DNA of 64,000 bases from Portulaca oleracea. Lineage: Eukaryota > Streptophyta > Magnoliopsida > Caryophyllales > Portulacaceae. Positions 11,127 to 22,680 of this stretch are shown here, piece after piece. Position 1 is the stretch's first letter. Each line of letters begins with the position of its first letter. Made by a program: the position numbers and the translations under genes. The notes below the pieces were generated by a model, which saw only the letters and a list, made by a program, of their open reading frames with translations, ran no database searches and was not told the origin of the DNA. The stretch spans positions 13,582,537 through 13,646,536 of the forward strand of contig CM055884.1 in assembly GCA_029582165.1 (NCBI GenBank). Reading direction: 5' to 3'.

Positions 11127-12713
11127 TTAGTCTATGCACATACGCCAACCCGTGACCGTCCTAGTGGAAACTAGCTCATTTTTTGCATTTTTTAGAACCG
11201 TCATCCCCCCATTCTTAGGCACTACCTGGACGGGGCTCACCCATTCACTGTTTGCAATGGGGTAGATGATCCCCGCTTCTAGCAATTTCATTACTTCTTT
11301 TTTAACGACCAATTGCATATTAGGGTTAAGTCGCCTTTGCGGTTGCCTAGAGGGTCTATGGTCGGTCTCGAGGTCGATGCTATGCATGCAAAAAGAAGGA
11401 CTCACTCCCTTAAGGTCGTCGATGCTATATCCAATGGCACCAATGTGCTTGCGAAGCACATCGAGAAGACTTTGAAGTTGAGTGCCATTTAGATTAGCAT
11501 TAACGATCACGGGGAATGACTCAGAAGGACCGAGGAATTCGTACCTTAAAGATGGTGGCAAAGGCTTTAATTCAATATCCGGCATCTTTCGTCCCATGAC
11601 TTCCTTTTGCTCACGATCCGCCACATTTGCCATAAGTTCGCTTCCCAAAGATGGCCCATAAAATTCAGAAGCTTCGTCGAGAATAGACACATAGGATGCA
11701 ACTTCCCCTTCCAAAGTTTCCCGTTCGAAAGCTTCTAGCAATGCTTCCTCCAAAGGATCATCCAAGGCCATAAAGGAGCTGAGCTTTTCATCAACCAATT
11801 CTTCAATGATATCGACTTGATAACATGATTCCCCAATCGATGGAGCGGCGATAGAAGTTTGAAGATTGAACTCTATCTTTTCGTCTCCGATGTGGAGAGA
11901 AAGCTTGCCGTTCTTCACATCGATCATAGCTCCGGCGGTTGCCAAGAAGGGCCGACCCAAAATAATCGGTATTTGTGCATCTTCGGCCATATCCAACACA
12001 ATGAAGTCGCAAGGGATATAGAATTTTCCCACTTGTACCGGGACATCTTCAAGAACTCCCACCGGGCGCCGAATAGAACGATCGGCCATTTGAAGGGAAA
12101 TAGTGGTGGGGACGAGATCGTGACACTTCAATCGTTTGCAAATCGAGTGCGGCATCACACTCACGCTAGCACCAAGGTCGCACAGGGCTTTGCTAATCAC
12201 CACATCACCTATGGAACAAGGGATGGAGAAACTTCCGGGATCCGAAAGTTTAGGAGGATGCTTGTTGTCAATGATTGCGCTACACTCTTGAGTCAAAGAG
12301 ACCACCGCATTCTCCCCGATCCTCCTCTTGTTAGTGAGAAGCTCCTTGAGGAATTTAGTATAAGATGGCATGTTCGTAATCGCCTCAAGGAATGGAATGT
12401 TGATGTGGAGAGTTTTGAGGATCTCCATGAACTTAGAAAACTTCGCATCTTCCTTTGCCTTGGCGAAGCGTTGGGGAAAAGGAAGGGGCGGAGCATATGA
12501 TTTGACTTGTTGGATGACCGGCTCCTCTTCCTTCTCAACCGCTTTCCCTTTCTTTTTCAACTCGTCTCCCTTGACCGCTTCCTCCACCTTCTCATTTTCC
12601 TCCTCAATAATAATTCTCTCCTCCTCAACGGTTAGATCTTCCACCACAACTTCACTTCCAACTCCTTGATCAACTCCGGTTTTTGGGCCCTCAAGCTCGT
12701 TGCCACTCCTCAA
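11127..12713 (-). pseudogene. pol: E1 protease and start of reverse transcriptase
   Basis: 528 residues. An acidic, coiled-coil-like linker rich in Glu/Lys comes first, then ALCDLGASVSVMP, the retropepsin active site with the Asp-Leu-Gly form common in plant Athila/Tat elements, and the flap partner ILGRPFLATAGAMID. The last 150 residues enter reverse transcriptase (IIYPIANSEWVSPVQVVPKN). It stays in the same frame as gag and pol. TAA at 11127 separates it from the rest of reverse transcriptase. Confidence 0.88.
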
Positions 12714-12788
12714 AGTGATGGCGTTGGTATGTCCCTTCGGGTTTTGCTGGGGTTGGCTAGGTAAACCCTTGGAAGAAGAAGATTGAGA

Positions 12789-13310
12789 TTAGAAGTTGGA
12801 GACTTGTTGGGCAAGTTGAGCCAATTGGGTTTCAAGCATCCTTTGGCTCGCATGGATAGCCTCGTTTTGTTTCAACTGGGCGGCATTGAAAGCCTCTTGA
12901 TTCTTGAGATATCTTTGCATAAAGTCCATTTCTTGGCTCATTTGTGGAGGGGGTTGGTAGGATGGAGGGGCTTGATGGTAGGATTGGTTTTGGTATTGAG
13001 GGTTTTGCTGATGGGGGCGGTTTTGGTTTTGATGTGGATGCGTTTGGGCTTGGTTATGGTAGGAAAAACCTGGAGGGACATACGATGGGTTACCTTGAGG
13101 GCGGACCGGTCCGTTGTTGCGGTAAGAGAGGTTAATCCGGTAGAGAGCATTCGCTTGCTCATTGGATACCAACTCCGTTTGGCACTCGAAATTTGCATGT
13201 CCTCCCCCACACACCTCACAACGCAACCCTGAGGTGAACGAAGGTGAAGGAATGGAAGATTGAACTTCCATAATCGGCTTGAGCTGTTGGGTCGTCTTCA
13301 TTTCGACCAT
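12789..13310 (-). pseudogene. gag: E1 gag C-terminal part (zinc knuckle)
   Basis: 173 residues in the gag-pol frame. The knuckle CEVCGGGHANFEC has CX2CX3HX4C spacing, typical of Athila/Tat gag. It is followed by a Gln/Asn/Pro/Tyr-rich linker and a short Gln-rich helix. It is bounded by TAG at 13314-13316 upstream and TAA at 12789-12791 downstream. Confidence 0.85.
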
Positions 13311-13433
13311 GTCCTAAGAAAGTTGTTGCATTGTCTTTTGCATATCCTTGATAAGATACCCCAAGTTCTCACTATCACCACAACTCGTCACCTCCCTTGA
13401 ATTCCTTCCCCAGTTGCAAGCATTCTCCGCCAT

Positions 13434-14168
13434 TTAAGCTAAAAGAGCATCGGCTTGGACAGGTGTCTTGCTAAGGAAAAGGTCGTCCGAGGCGTTATCG
13501 ATTGACTGCTTCGTATTCATTGAGAGACCCTCGTAGAAGGTGTGAAGAATAAGAGCGGCTGGAAGATTATGGTGAGGGCATGCCCGTTGAAACCCTTTGT
13601 ATCTCTCCCAAGCTTCGAACAAGGACTCGCCCGGTTGTTGTCGAAAATTCATGATCTCGGTTCGTAGGCGAGCGGTCTCCATCGGTGGGAAAAATCTCCT
13701 CAAGAACCCCAGACTTAGTGTGTCCCATGTCCGAAAAGTGTTCGGGTTGGAGTTGTCAAGCCATCCTTGAGCCTTCCCGGCAAGAGAAAACGGGAAGAAC
13801 TTCAGATGGATGTATTCTTCCGGAACACCTTGCATTCGAATCATCCCGCACCTCTCCAGGAAGTTGGAAATATGGTTGATAGGGTTTTCCGAGTCAAGCC
13901 CATGGAACTTGGATTGCTCGATGAGATGTAGGAAATTCGGCTTGACCTCGAAAACGGTCCCTTCAGGGAGGTCGGGAAGAACAATAGGGGAGCCTCCCGC
14001 ACCCGTTGAAGGTGATGCAAATGATAGGAGGGTACGAGGTTCTGCCATAGCATCTTGCTGTTGCCGTTCAAGAAGACGCCTACGGGCGTTCGCGGCGTTG
14101 TTATGCCGTGCAGTTGCTTCGATTTCGGGATCAAAAGGTACAAGAGGGATTAAGTCTCTCCTACGCAT
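13434..14168 (-). pseudogene. gag: E1 gag capsid part
   Basis: 244 residues starting at ATG 14168, about 120 nt after the PBS. The retrotransposon gag domain is visible from about residue 95: LKFFPFSLAGKAQGWL, then ESLFEAWERYKGFQRACPHH and YEGLSMNTKQSID. TAA at 13434-13436 cuts it before the zinc knuckle. The frame continues unchanged beyond. Confidence 0.88.
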
Positions 14169-14285
14169 GCACTAAACAAGAAAACATCGTAAAACGCCCT
14201 AGGGACTCTAGACTCGACCCAACAAGGTAAAAACCTCCTAAACTAAACGTATGTAGAGTAAGTTAAGACTAGAAGGGGCACTTGC

Positions 14286-14303
14286 TCCCCGGCAACGGTG
14301 CCA
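14286..14303 (-). other. E1 primer binding site (tRNA-Asp type)
   Basis: The minus strand reads TGGCACCGTTGCCGGGGA, three bases from the 5' LTR. It matches the 3' end of plant tRNA-Asp except A for G at the fifth base. E2 carries the unmutated form. Confidence 0.8.
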
Positions 14304-14306
14304 TTT

Positions 14307-15864
14307 TGTTTCGTTCGCAATACAGTGCGTGAATTGTATCGTATCTACAGGGAGCAAGGTCTTTTCGTCAAAACTTTTACTACTATGCTTAGTTTAAGGT
14401 AATAAAACTATTAAGCAGGGGAAAAGGGAACAAAGATAAATTATCGGCCGAAAACAGAGGAAAAGAGGCTCAAGGGTCGGTATCGCCTCCTAATGGTCAC
14501 CCTAATCATTGGAATGCCTCAATCAGGACACTAAGTCGGGATAGAAGTTAGGTTATTGCAAGGATTATAGCCACTCCAGGGCCTCTCCCGAGGTGTACCC
14601 GGATTTAACCATCGAGGTTCGTCCACTAAATGAATGAGGACTTGCCAAGAGGGTTTGATGTGCAATTCACCCTACCCGAGCTTCTCCACTAAATGAATGA
14701 GGAGTTGCTCGGGTATCCATCCAATTTCCCTAAGGATTGTGTTTAAGTAGGTTTAGCGGGCTTCCACTACTTACTAAACCCCACAACCAAGAGAGCTTTT
14801 GGATGAAAACCTCATAAACAAGGCTTAATGCCCTAACTAAGTCAAACCTTAGAAACAGGATCCCATTAGAGGCTAAACCTCCCCCTAAACCTTAAGGGTA
14901 CTAGCCACTAATCATGATGATAAACAATAAAACTAACAAGCTTAACATAAGAACCCTAAGCATGATATCTAGAAGAGGGAACACAACAAGATTAAACACA
15001 AACACTAGTTAAGACAATAATTAAGAGAGAGTAAATGAAGACTTACCCAAAATAAGATGATGATAATAATAAAAAGATGAAAGAACACCAAAACTTGAAT
15101 AAATACTTCTTCACAATAAATGCTTCTTCAAAAATGCAATAATCCAAACCAAGAATACTCAAAGAAAGACAAGTTTTTGTGATTAAAATGAGAAGATCCC
15201 CTTTGGGAAAAGTGCTAAGCTCTCTACAAAGCAAAGATGAACAGTGAACAAAAGATAACTAGGTTTAGTTTTTGGACCGAGCTTAAATACATTGGGAGAA
15301 AAATAACTAAAATGCATCGTTTTGGCCTCAAAATTCCATCCGGACAGGGTCGTCACGGGCGTTACCTCAGGTCGTCACGCCCGTGACTAGGCGATTTCAA
15401 AATCTCGAACAAGAAGTCTTCGCTAGGGTCACGGGCTCTACCACAAGCCGTCACGCCCGTGACCTCCTGGGTTTCAGCAACTTCAGGAATTCCTTCAACT
15501 GGGTCACGGGCGCTACCAAGGATCGTCACGCCCGTGACCGCTCTCGGCAAAATTGGAGAAATTCTGCTGAAATTGGTCACGGGCGCTACCAATGGGGGTC
15601 ACGCCCGTGACCTCCTGGGTTTCCTTGACTCCTCTTCGCCTTAGCTCCAGGACGGGGGCCACTCCGAAAATTCCCAGGGTTGCTTCCTTGAATTCCCGAG
15701 TCGGGTTCTTGACGACGTCGACCAAGCAACTCCCAATGCCTCGGACCCAAACTAACCTGCATGAAATTAAAGGAAAACAGATAAGAGGCAATTATTGAGG
15801 AGGGTAACGAGCAATAATTCTAAGCAAGAGGAGCGATACTTAGGCTCAAAATCGAGCCTAAACA
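14307..15864 (-). repeat. E1 5' LTR
   Basis: 1558 bp, partner of 2367-3924, with about 36 substitutions by hand count. It carries the same hairpin array (15351-15620) and TATA-like box (15281-15290). Several changes are C/T or G/A at CpG sites, as expected from methylated DNA. Confidence 0.95.
15351..15620. repeat. CpG-rich inverted-repeat array in E1 5' LTR
   Basis: Same four-unit GGTCACGGGCG / CGCCCGTGACC array as in the other LTR, with individual base differences. Confidence 0.85.
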
Positions 15865-15869
15865 ACATA

Positions 15870-16560
15870 CTTATCCAACTTCCATTCATTTATATAGGAA
15901 CCGAGATTCCAAGTTATGTTACAAGTGCTCTTCGGGAAAAGAACACAGCTAAAAGTGTACAAGACATACAACTTCCCAAAAATTAGTCAAGTCGTCATCA
16001 TTCATCCTACTCTTACAGGCTCTCAAGTTACCATATAAAGAATTTATTGTGGACACTCTTTTTTGCTTTTTCTGTTTGGACCCCTCCTCACCTGCACTAC
16101 TATTGCCCTCATCACTTATGAAATCTCCAATGTCTCCATGCTTCTCGCATAAATCAAGACTCACATGATCCTCGACAACAGGCAGTCCAGTCAATAATCC
16201 TACATCATAAGCTGTAAACTTGACCATTTGACCCGCAATTTTGACACACCTTTTTTTAGGGACCCAACACTTTACCATTGCGCATATCAAATGGTCGTCC
16301 AATTCAACATAAGGATACTCAACTGTTGGTCAGAGCACCGTACCCTTTAGATATCTTAAGTGTCTGTCTTCGAAGCCATTCACCAGTTCAATGAACTTAA
16401 GAATTGACATCCGGCTACGGATTTTAGGACCATGGAACCCTTCTGTGTTGCCCACGGTTCTCTTACCATAGTCCTTTGTCATTAAACACTGCTAACTATG
16501 GTCCGCTTTTTGTGTATCCAATGACAACTTCATATGCTCAATGCCCTTCAACCCTTTCGT
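15870..16560 (-). pseudogene. Host copy A, DUF1985/PMD-like gene, large exon 5' part
   Basis: The exon begins at 16560 after an acceptor ending TTTTTTGTAAG and runs to the E1 insertion, resuming at 2366. Phrases such as ELVNGFEDRHLRYLKG, YVELDDHLICAMVKCWVP and YDVGLLTGLPV align closely with copy B. Lesions: TAG at 16492-16494, TGA at 16330-16332 where copy B has Trp, a frameshift near 15950, and the E1 insertion. Confidence 0.7.
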
Positions 16561-17777
16561 CTTACAAAAAACAGCAAAAAAACCCTCAGTTTCGGGGAAT
16601 TTGTGTACATCAGCCAAAGGAAAGAAAAAACAAAACTAGGAAAAGAATTGAAAGCTGCAAACGTATACATTTAGGGGTTCTCAGTGATTGTTATGCAAAT
16701 CGAAAATGTGAAGAAAAAAACAAATGTAAACCTCCATTCCTTCAAAATAAGTAAACATTAAAGATGCACACCCCACCTTATACTGTTTCAATCAACAAGT
16801 TTAATTTTAAACAATTTAAACGATGATAATAACAACAATCAACTAACAATAAACATTGTTCAGATGTAGGTACTAACCTCGCTTTCCATTTTGGTTGACT
16901 GATTCCTTGTTATCTTCTACACTAGAGTGTTGAACTATGTCCGCCCTTTCTCTCACAAATTAGTTCTGTCTGCTCAGCTTCCACATGAACAAAAATGGCG
17001 CCAATGATGGAGTAATTGAGTAAAGCAAATGTCAAATTAAGTACTTCCCTATAACCCTATATATAAACAGTGTAAAATCACATAATTAGATTCAATTGTC
17101 CATGCAATAAAAATTATTTATAAAACAAACTCACTCCCCAATTGTGCCCAGTTAAAAGTAATTATGATTCTTTACAAATTATAAGTAACCTCCACATTAC
17201 ATCTACTGTTTGTTTGCCATTAATATATTATTATTATCAGTTATACATAAAACTCACCCATCCAACGCACTAATTTTCTTACTGCAATATCCATAAACCA
17301 TATTCTTCGAATTAATTATTTTAAAAAATGTTATATGTTTTCCTTTATAATTAAATATTCTATTAAAATTGTACCTCAAGTAACATTGCTGATTATTAGT
17401 GTCCTAACCGTTGTCATTTTTTAATGTTAAACTTGGATTATAACTAATACTTTCCAAGGAAACACTTGACAACTTCAACAAATAATTTCCCCTTTAAGTG
17501 TTCCACCTAATGACTGACAAAAATATCAAAATTATTTCCATTTAAATGATAACATCTAAATCACCGTCACAAACATTAAACAGACATTGTACAAATATTG
17601 TGTTTAACCGTTCGAAAACACATCCGTTACCCATTCATTTCTTAATTAATAAAATCAACCCTAATACCCATAACCACATGAAGTTGACATAGTAACCTAG
17701 GATATCAACATCATGTTTCTTATGTAAAATGTCAACTTGTACAATTTTACGTACAAGTTAAAAACATTTTGACACAC
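16561..17777. other. Host copy A introns with one probable small exon
   Basis: Mostly AT-rich intron-like DNA. A probable small exon at 16878-16969 (minus) lies between GCAG and GTTAGT and matches copy B 54986-55079. Nothing else coding is seen. E2 begins at the right edge. Confidence 0.5.
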
Positions 17778-18227
17778 TGATGAGGGCATATAGTGACTAA
17801 ATATTGGGAGCATTTTGATAGTGAAATTTGGGAAATAATGTGCTTAATTGATCTTTTATGTCTTTATTTCACTATCTTAATTGAGCTCTGTGTGTTTTGT
17901 TCAATTTGTACAGATTAATGATATGAACTCCAAAGTTCACATCCATTACTTGATTCATCACTGAAAGAGCTTTCCGATGAAATATTATAAGCTCAATTCT
18001 GAGTTGAGATGAAAGAGTTATGAGTAAGTTAGCAGAAAGTGTGCGAAAACTGATATATGTCCTCTCTTTTAGTCACCATTCTTTCCACAAATATGCTATG
18101 ACTTTGAGGCATATGCCAATGAAAATTAGACTCCTAGAGCTTTCCGAAAAATCAAGAACCAAGTCAATCGGACATTAGACGAAGGAGATATGGCTGAAAC
18201 AAGACGACCCTGAAAACTCCAGAAATA

Positions 18228-18335
18228 ACACGACTCGTGTTGATTTCAACACGGTCCGTGTTGGCTTCCAGAGAGTTCAATTTCTCCAGAAACCATCAAC
18301 ACGACCCGTGTTGGGTTCAACACGGTCTATGGTCC
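18228..18335. repeat. Inverted-repeat array upstream of E2 TATA box
   Basis: Four close palindromes: AACACGACTCGTGTT, AACACGGTCCGTGTT, a third of the same form and a decayed fourth. The arms are AACACG and CGTGTT. The repeat in the other LTR is at 23129-23239. Confidence 0.85.
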
Positions 18336-18374
18336 TTTTTATGATGATTTTGCCGTTTCAACTTCTCTTAATGG

Positions 18375-18382
18375 TTATATAA
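18375..18382 (+). promoter_or_regulatory. Putative TATA box of E2 LTR
   Basis: TATATAAT about 40 bases downstream of the inverted-repeat array, conserved at 23282-23289 in the second LTR. Confidence 0.5.
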
Positions 18383-19395
18383 TTGCAAGATTCGGCTGCT
18401 TTTAAGGATGATCCATCTTCATCCATCTTCATCCACCACCACCAATTCCTTCCATATCATCCACCTCCATCTCTACCATCATCCAAAATCCATCCACATT
18501 CATCCATAGTTGAAGATTGAGAGTTTATTGGAGTTTGAAGATCGATTCTCAAGAAATCCATTGAAGTGGAGGAGCAAAAGTCCCCACTGATTACCATTCA
18601 AGCGAGGAACGATTTCAATCTCGGTTTACTTCTCTTTCTTTTGGATTTCATGCTTTCTAGAGTAGATTTTATTATGTTTTGTGTTTTGAACATGAGTAGT
18701 GAGTAGTTTCTTTTAGTTTGGGGGATAATCCCTTTCAAGTTTCTCTTATGGATTGAGTATCGTTGGATTGAACAAGTTTGTTTATCTAGTTTGAATGCAT
18801 TTTATTTATCCTTTGAATATGTATGTCATTGCTTTTGCTTGATCACCATTAGCATGAAATTAGATTGTTGAATGAAGTACCGAACGGAGAAATTCGGTAA
18901 TCGGAGCCCTTAGGATTAAACTGGTGTATGAAGTGAACTAGATATAGAAGACTTTGTAATTAGGAGTCTTTTGATAATTTGATCTTTAACTTAGATAAAA
19001 TTGACACAATAAAAAGTCCAAGAGATCAATTTTACTAAGCAATCCGTTTCATTGCCAAAAGCTCGCTACGGAAGAATTTATGCGATTATCGACCGTAAAA
19101 TGTACCAAATTAGTGACATACATGTTCAATCCACTTGTTTGATTCATAGAGTTACTTAGGTTTTATCCCCTGAACGTCTTTTTATATTGATTAATCCAGA
19201 AACGTTTGTGTGAATATTTGTTTTATTTGACCTTTTTAGTGATTAGAAATAGGATTAGTTATTCTCAATCTAAAACCCGACCGATTTAGCAATCACCTAG
19301 GAGGATAGTTTGGTGCGTAGTTAGTAAAGTCCCTGTGGGATCGACCTTGATACTTGCTACACGTACACCCGTGCACTTGCGGCGTATCAAGTTTT

Positions 19396-19410
19396 TGGCG
19401 CCGTTGCCGG
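19396..19410 (+). other. E2 primer binding site (tRNA-Asp type)
   Basis: TGGCGCCGTTGCCGG, six bases after the LTR end, complementary to the 3' end of plant tRNA-Asp. Sharing the primer with E1 suggests an Athila-related helper. Confidence 0.85.
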
Positions 19411-19528
19411 AGACTTTGTCCCTAGCCGCCACCGAACGAATATCCTTAGATTGACTAGATCATTTTGTTTTTGTTTTTCTCGTTTTCATTGTTTTTCTTA
19501 AAAAAAAATTAAAAGAAAATCCAAAAAA

Positions 19529-20239
19529 ATGGCAATTATCTATTTCCCCCAATTTGAGCAGGAGTTATTTTGGCGCTATTTTGAACGATTACTTGCTTGT
19601 CCTGTTCCATGTGGTGTTGAGCCTGGGAAATCAGATATTCTTGATATTGTTGTTGAGGGGGTGAATAGTGAGACTCGTACTCTATTAGAGTATTTTGGTT
19701 TTTATGCTAGAACTGTTGATGAAGGTTGGAGTTTGCTTGAGTGGCTTGCACGTGATACACTTTATTTTGAGAATTCTTTTTGTGCATCTGGTTACTCTTA
19801 CTCTAATCCTTGTGCATCTCATGCTAGATTATATACTAAACCCCATTGTTTGTCTCCTTGTCGTTTATGTTGTTCTCTTGACCATGATGATTCTATATGC
19901 CCTAGTTTAGCCAGACTTGAGGTTTTGATGAGGGCAATGCTTGAGCAACAAGATAAGTTAGATGCTAGTCTAGAGAAAATACTTGACCCGTTTGAAGCAT
20001 CTTTGCAAATTATTGCTCCATCTTACCCTAGCTTAGCCAGAGACACTACTGATGGTGCCTCTACATTTCATGATGCATCCTTACCTTTTTCTCAGTCGAT
20101 GGGGTTTAAGGTGAGTGAGTCCTATGGGTTTGATGCTAGGTATGATGATGATTTTTGTCATGGGTCAATTGATACTATTGATGAGGAGGCTTGTGAGGGG
20201 GGTTGTGGGTGGATTAGATCCTTCAAGCAAAGAATTTGA
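19529..20239 (+). CDS. gag: E2 truncated gag with zinc knuckle
   Basis: 236 residues from ATG at 19529, about 120 nt after the PBS. It opens inside the capsid region: LFWRYFERLLACP, VEGVNSETRTLLEYF and EGWSLLEWLARDT match, in order, the C-terminal half of the E1 gag domain. The knuckle CRLCCSLDHDDSIC has exact CX2CX4HX4C spacing. The rest is acidic and Ser-rich. The capsid N-terminal half is missing relative to E1. The frame ends 40 nt after a run of six G at 20197-20202, where the next open frame takes over, so the natural protein may be longer. It would package E2 RNA or co-assemble with helper gag (inference). Confidence 0.75.
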   Translation: MAIIYFPQFEQELFWRYFERLLACPVPCGVEPGKSDILDIVVEGVNSETRTLLEYFGFYARTVDEGWSLLEWLARDTLYFENSFCASGYSYSNPCASHARLYTKPHCLSPCRLCCSLDHDDSICPSLARLEVLMRAMLEQQDKLDASLEKILDPFEASLQIIAPSYPSLARDTTDGASTFHDASLPFSQSMGFKVSESYGFDARYDDDFCHGSIDTIDEEACEGGCGWIRSFKQRI

Positions 20240-20702
20240 TGATGTTGTACTCCCTACTTCCCATGTCTTATTCAATGTTTTTACTCCTTGTTCACCACCT
20301 TCCTATTCCCCTAAGTGCCTAGATGAACCCACTTTTGTTGAAAAGACCATATGTGTTCATGTTGAAGTGGGCTATGTGGCCAAGGTTAATTCTTGTGATA
20401 TGCTTGTGGTGAACAACAATATTCTTGATTTGTCCATAGGTACAACAAGAGGGTACCATTCCTCTCTTGATCCATATTGTATTTACCTAGAGGACTTACC
20501 TAGAACCTGGACAACTTATTTTGATTATTTTGATTTTTCTAAGGCCTTTGATCTATTTAAGAGAGCGATACTTACATTTTCTGCTATAAATCTTTTGTTG
20601 CTCTCTTATTTGCAAGCTTGTAAAATGCATGCTGAGGAGTTTGACAAGCTTCTAAGGGCATTGACGGCATCTAAAGTAATGGCCCCAGTCTTGAGTTCTT
20701 GA
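20203..20702 (+). pseudogene. E2 downstream ORF, probable gag extension in +1 frame
   Basis: Open in the frame next to the gag ORF and overlapping it. It reads naturally from just after the G run and ends at TGA 20700-20702. Phrases include KEFDDVVLPTSHVLF, DPYCIYLEDLP and FDFSKAFDLFKRAILTF. Composition is normal for coding DNA, but no family is recognised. It is either the frameshifted C-terminus of the gag protein or a separate ORF. Confidence 0.5.
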
Positions 20703-22668
20703 TGGAGTGGCTGATGCTCCGTTCGCCCCATTCTTGAAGAGGCGATGGTTTAGGTGCATCCAGCACCTAATCTGGTGAGATCTTTCCTTATTTCCCCTTT
20801 TGCAATTTATTTGATTGTGTTTGTATTGAGGACAATGTGTTGTCCAAGCATGGGGGATTTGTGTGAAAAATTTGTAATTTGTAGTCCTTGTCCATTGTTG
20901 TATATATGTGTAGTAGTGTCTTGAGTTTATTTTTTTTGGTATGTTTTTTTTTCTTTCTTTTAGAAAGAATTGCATCCATCTAGTTGCATTAGTTAGATTC
21001 ATTCTTAGTTTTTATTTTCTTCTTTTATTTAGTTTTTAGTTTCGTTTATTTTTTTAGGTTTGCATTTAGTTTAGTTTTTGTTTTTATTTTGAAAAAAATC
21101 CAAACAAAAAAAATTAGAAAAATTGAAAAAATGGTTTAGGATAGGTTTTAGGTTTAGCAATTAACTCCTCCGATAATTAATATAAGCTAAATAGGTTTTC
21201 TTTTAACTAGATTCAATATTGAGTAGCCTATTTGTGAATAAAAGTTTTGAAAAGAGTTTATGAAAGCTTATTGAGTGGAGCACTGCATTTTGAAAGTGAT
21301 GATTGATTGCCCTTTTATGATCTTTTGGAATGAGTTTCACATATACATCTATTTGAGCTAGGTTTGATTGTTGAGCGTTAACCCGTGAGACCACAAAAGC
21401 CTAAATGACAAATCATTTTTATTAGTCTCATATTTTCCATGTGTGACTCATCCATAGTTTTCATTCTCTAGAACTTGCAATGTATCTCTTTGGAATTGCA
21501 TTTTTGCTTGTGCTTTGATAATATGATAGAGGCATTCTTGTATATATTTTAGCTACAAAACCAAAAAGCCGCCCTTTACATGTTAAAATCCGCCTTCAAC
21601 CCTCTTTTAGCCTTGCATCACTCTTTCATTTGATTACCTATATTGAAAGTCATGGCCAAATAAAAATTTCCTACCCTTAAGCCTATGCTTGGAGTGTTAG
21701 AGTGTGAAGAGTTGGGTTGATTGTGGTGTTTTTGTGGTTTGGTTTTGTTGGGGATGTTGTGAAGTTGAACATCATGAGATTTTTCCCCATTGTAGCTTGA
21801 TATGGGTTGAGTTGGAAATTTGTCTTATTATTGTATATATATTTGTTTTGAGCTATAGTTCATTTTGACAAAAAAAATTTTAAAAAAAAAGCAAGAAGAG
21901 AAAAAAAAAGGAAAAAAAAAGAATGAAAAAATTGTAGAAATAAAGTGTTTAGTAGTTTGTTAGTTTATTTTCTTTGAGTTGAGGCAATTTCTACTTGAGT
22001 ATGGGATATGTTGTAGTGAATATAAGTGGCGAGTGTTCTTATTTGAATAATTTGGTAAGGTTTATGCTCCAAGCTTGGGTTTTTAGCTCCACTTTCCCAA
22101 ATTATATTTTCACTTCTTACCCTTAACCTTAGCACCATTACAACCAATTTGAAAGTCCTCTTGATTATCATTTGTACATCGCATTTTAGCAGTAGAGAAT
22201 TGAGATTAATGACAAGCTTATGGTAGAGTGTTGCTATGTGATTGAGTGTTGAGTGCACCTTCATTGTATTATTTATTTTCAAACACATGAGAGGAGTGAT
22301 TCCACATTCCTAAAAGTGAGGTTGCTCTCAATCTGCCGAGTTTCTTATTTAAACATGTGCCTACTTGCTTCATTTGTGATTAGGGGGTGATTGATTTGAA
22401 CATGAGAAATGTAGTGCTTATAAATCTTTCCAATGTTTTTCCTTCTCTATTATATGGACTTTGATTCTCTTTTAGGGTGTTCTAGATTACATTTAGTTGA
22501 TTGAATGATCCTGTTGATGCTTTCTTGATGAGGATTGTAAATAAAATCTTTGCTTTCATTTTGAGTCTTTTCTTTTGTTTTTGAGTCTTTTGTCCCCGTG
22601 TGTTTATTTCTTTTTCTTTCTTTTATTTTAGTGAGTCCGGACTTGCTTGGGGACAAGCAAGAACTAAG
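20703..22668. other. E2 3' noncoding region
   Basis: About 2 kb, T-rich and A-rich on the plus strand with long homopolymers, and no supported ORF. One PPT-like motif lies at 20844-20856. Confidence 0.6.
20844..20856 (+). other. Internal PPT-like motif of E2
   Basis: CAAGCATGGGGGA, nearly identical to the true PPT at 22667-22680, located about 140 bases after the last ORF. Confidence 0.5.
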
Positions 22669-22680
22669 CATGGGGGAATT
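22667..22680 (+). other. E2 polypurine tract
   Basis: AGCATGGGGGAATT directly precedes the 3' LTR. Confidence 0.7.

Larger units (their letters stand above)
2367..15864 (-). mobile_element. E1: Athila-like Ty3/gypsy LTR retrotransposon
   Basis: A complete element of 13,498 bp in minus orientation. Two 1558-bp LTRs with TG...CA ends flank a PBS next to the right LTR, gag-pol, an env-position ORF, a long noncoding region and a PPT next to the left LTR. The target duplication is GCATA (2362-2366) against ACATA (15865-15869), one base changed. Copy B near 53,965 shows the uninterrupted exon and confirms the insertion point. Gene order (extra ORF 3' of pol), length and the tRNA-Asp-type PBS fit the Athila lineage. 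By hand count the LTRs differ at about 36 positions (about 2.3%) with no net length change, so the insertion is fairly young. Five stops in gag-pol make it non-autonomous. Confidence 0.93.
17778..19389 (+). repeat. E2 5' LTR
   Basis: Partner of 22681-24285. It contains the inverted-repeat array at 18228-18335 and a TATA-like box at 18375-18382. Confidence 0.93.

Noticed and set aside
11859..12500. A 213-codon plus-strand frame opposite the E1 protease
   Set aside because: Antisense shadow of the protease/linker frame; it has no recognisable domain.
14286..14303. Possible tRNA-Asp gene fragment here and at 19396-19410
   Set aside because: Only the 3' end complement is present and each abuts an LTR. 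These are primer binding sites, not tRNA genes.
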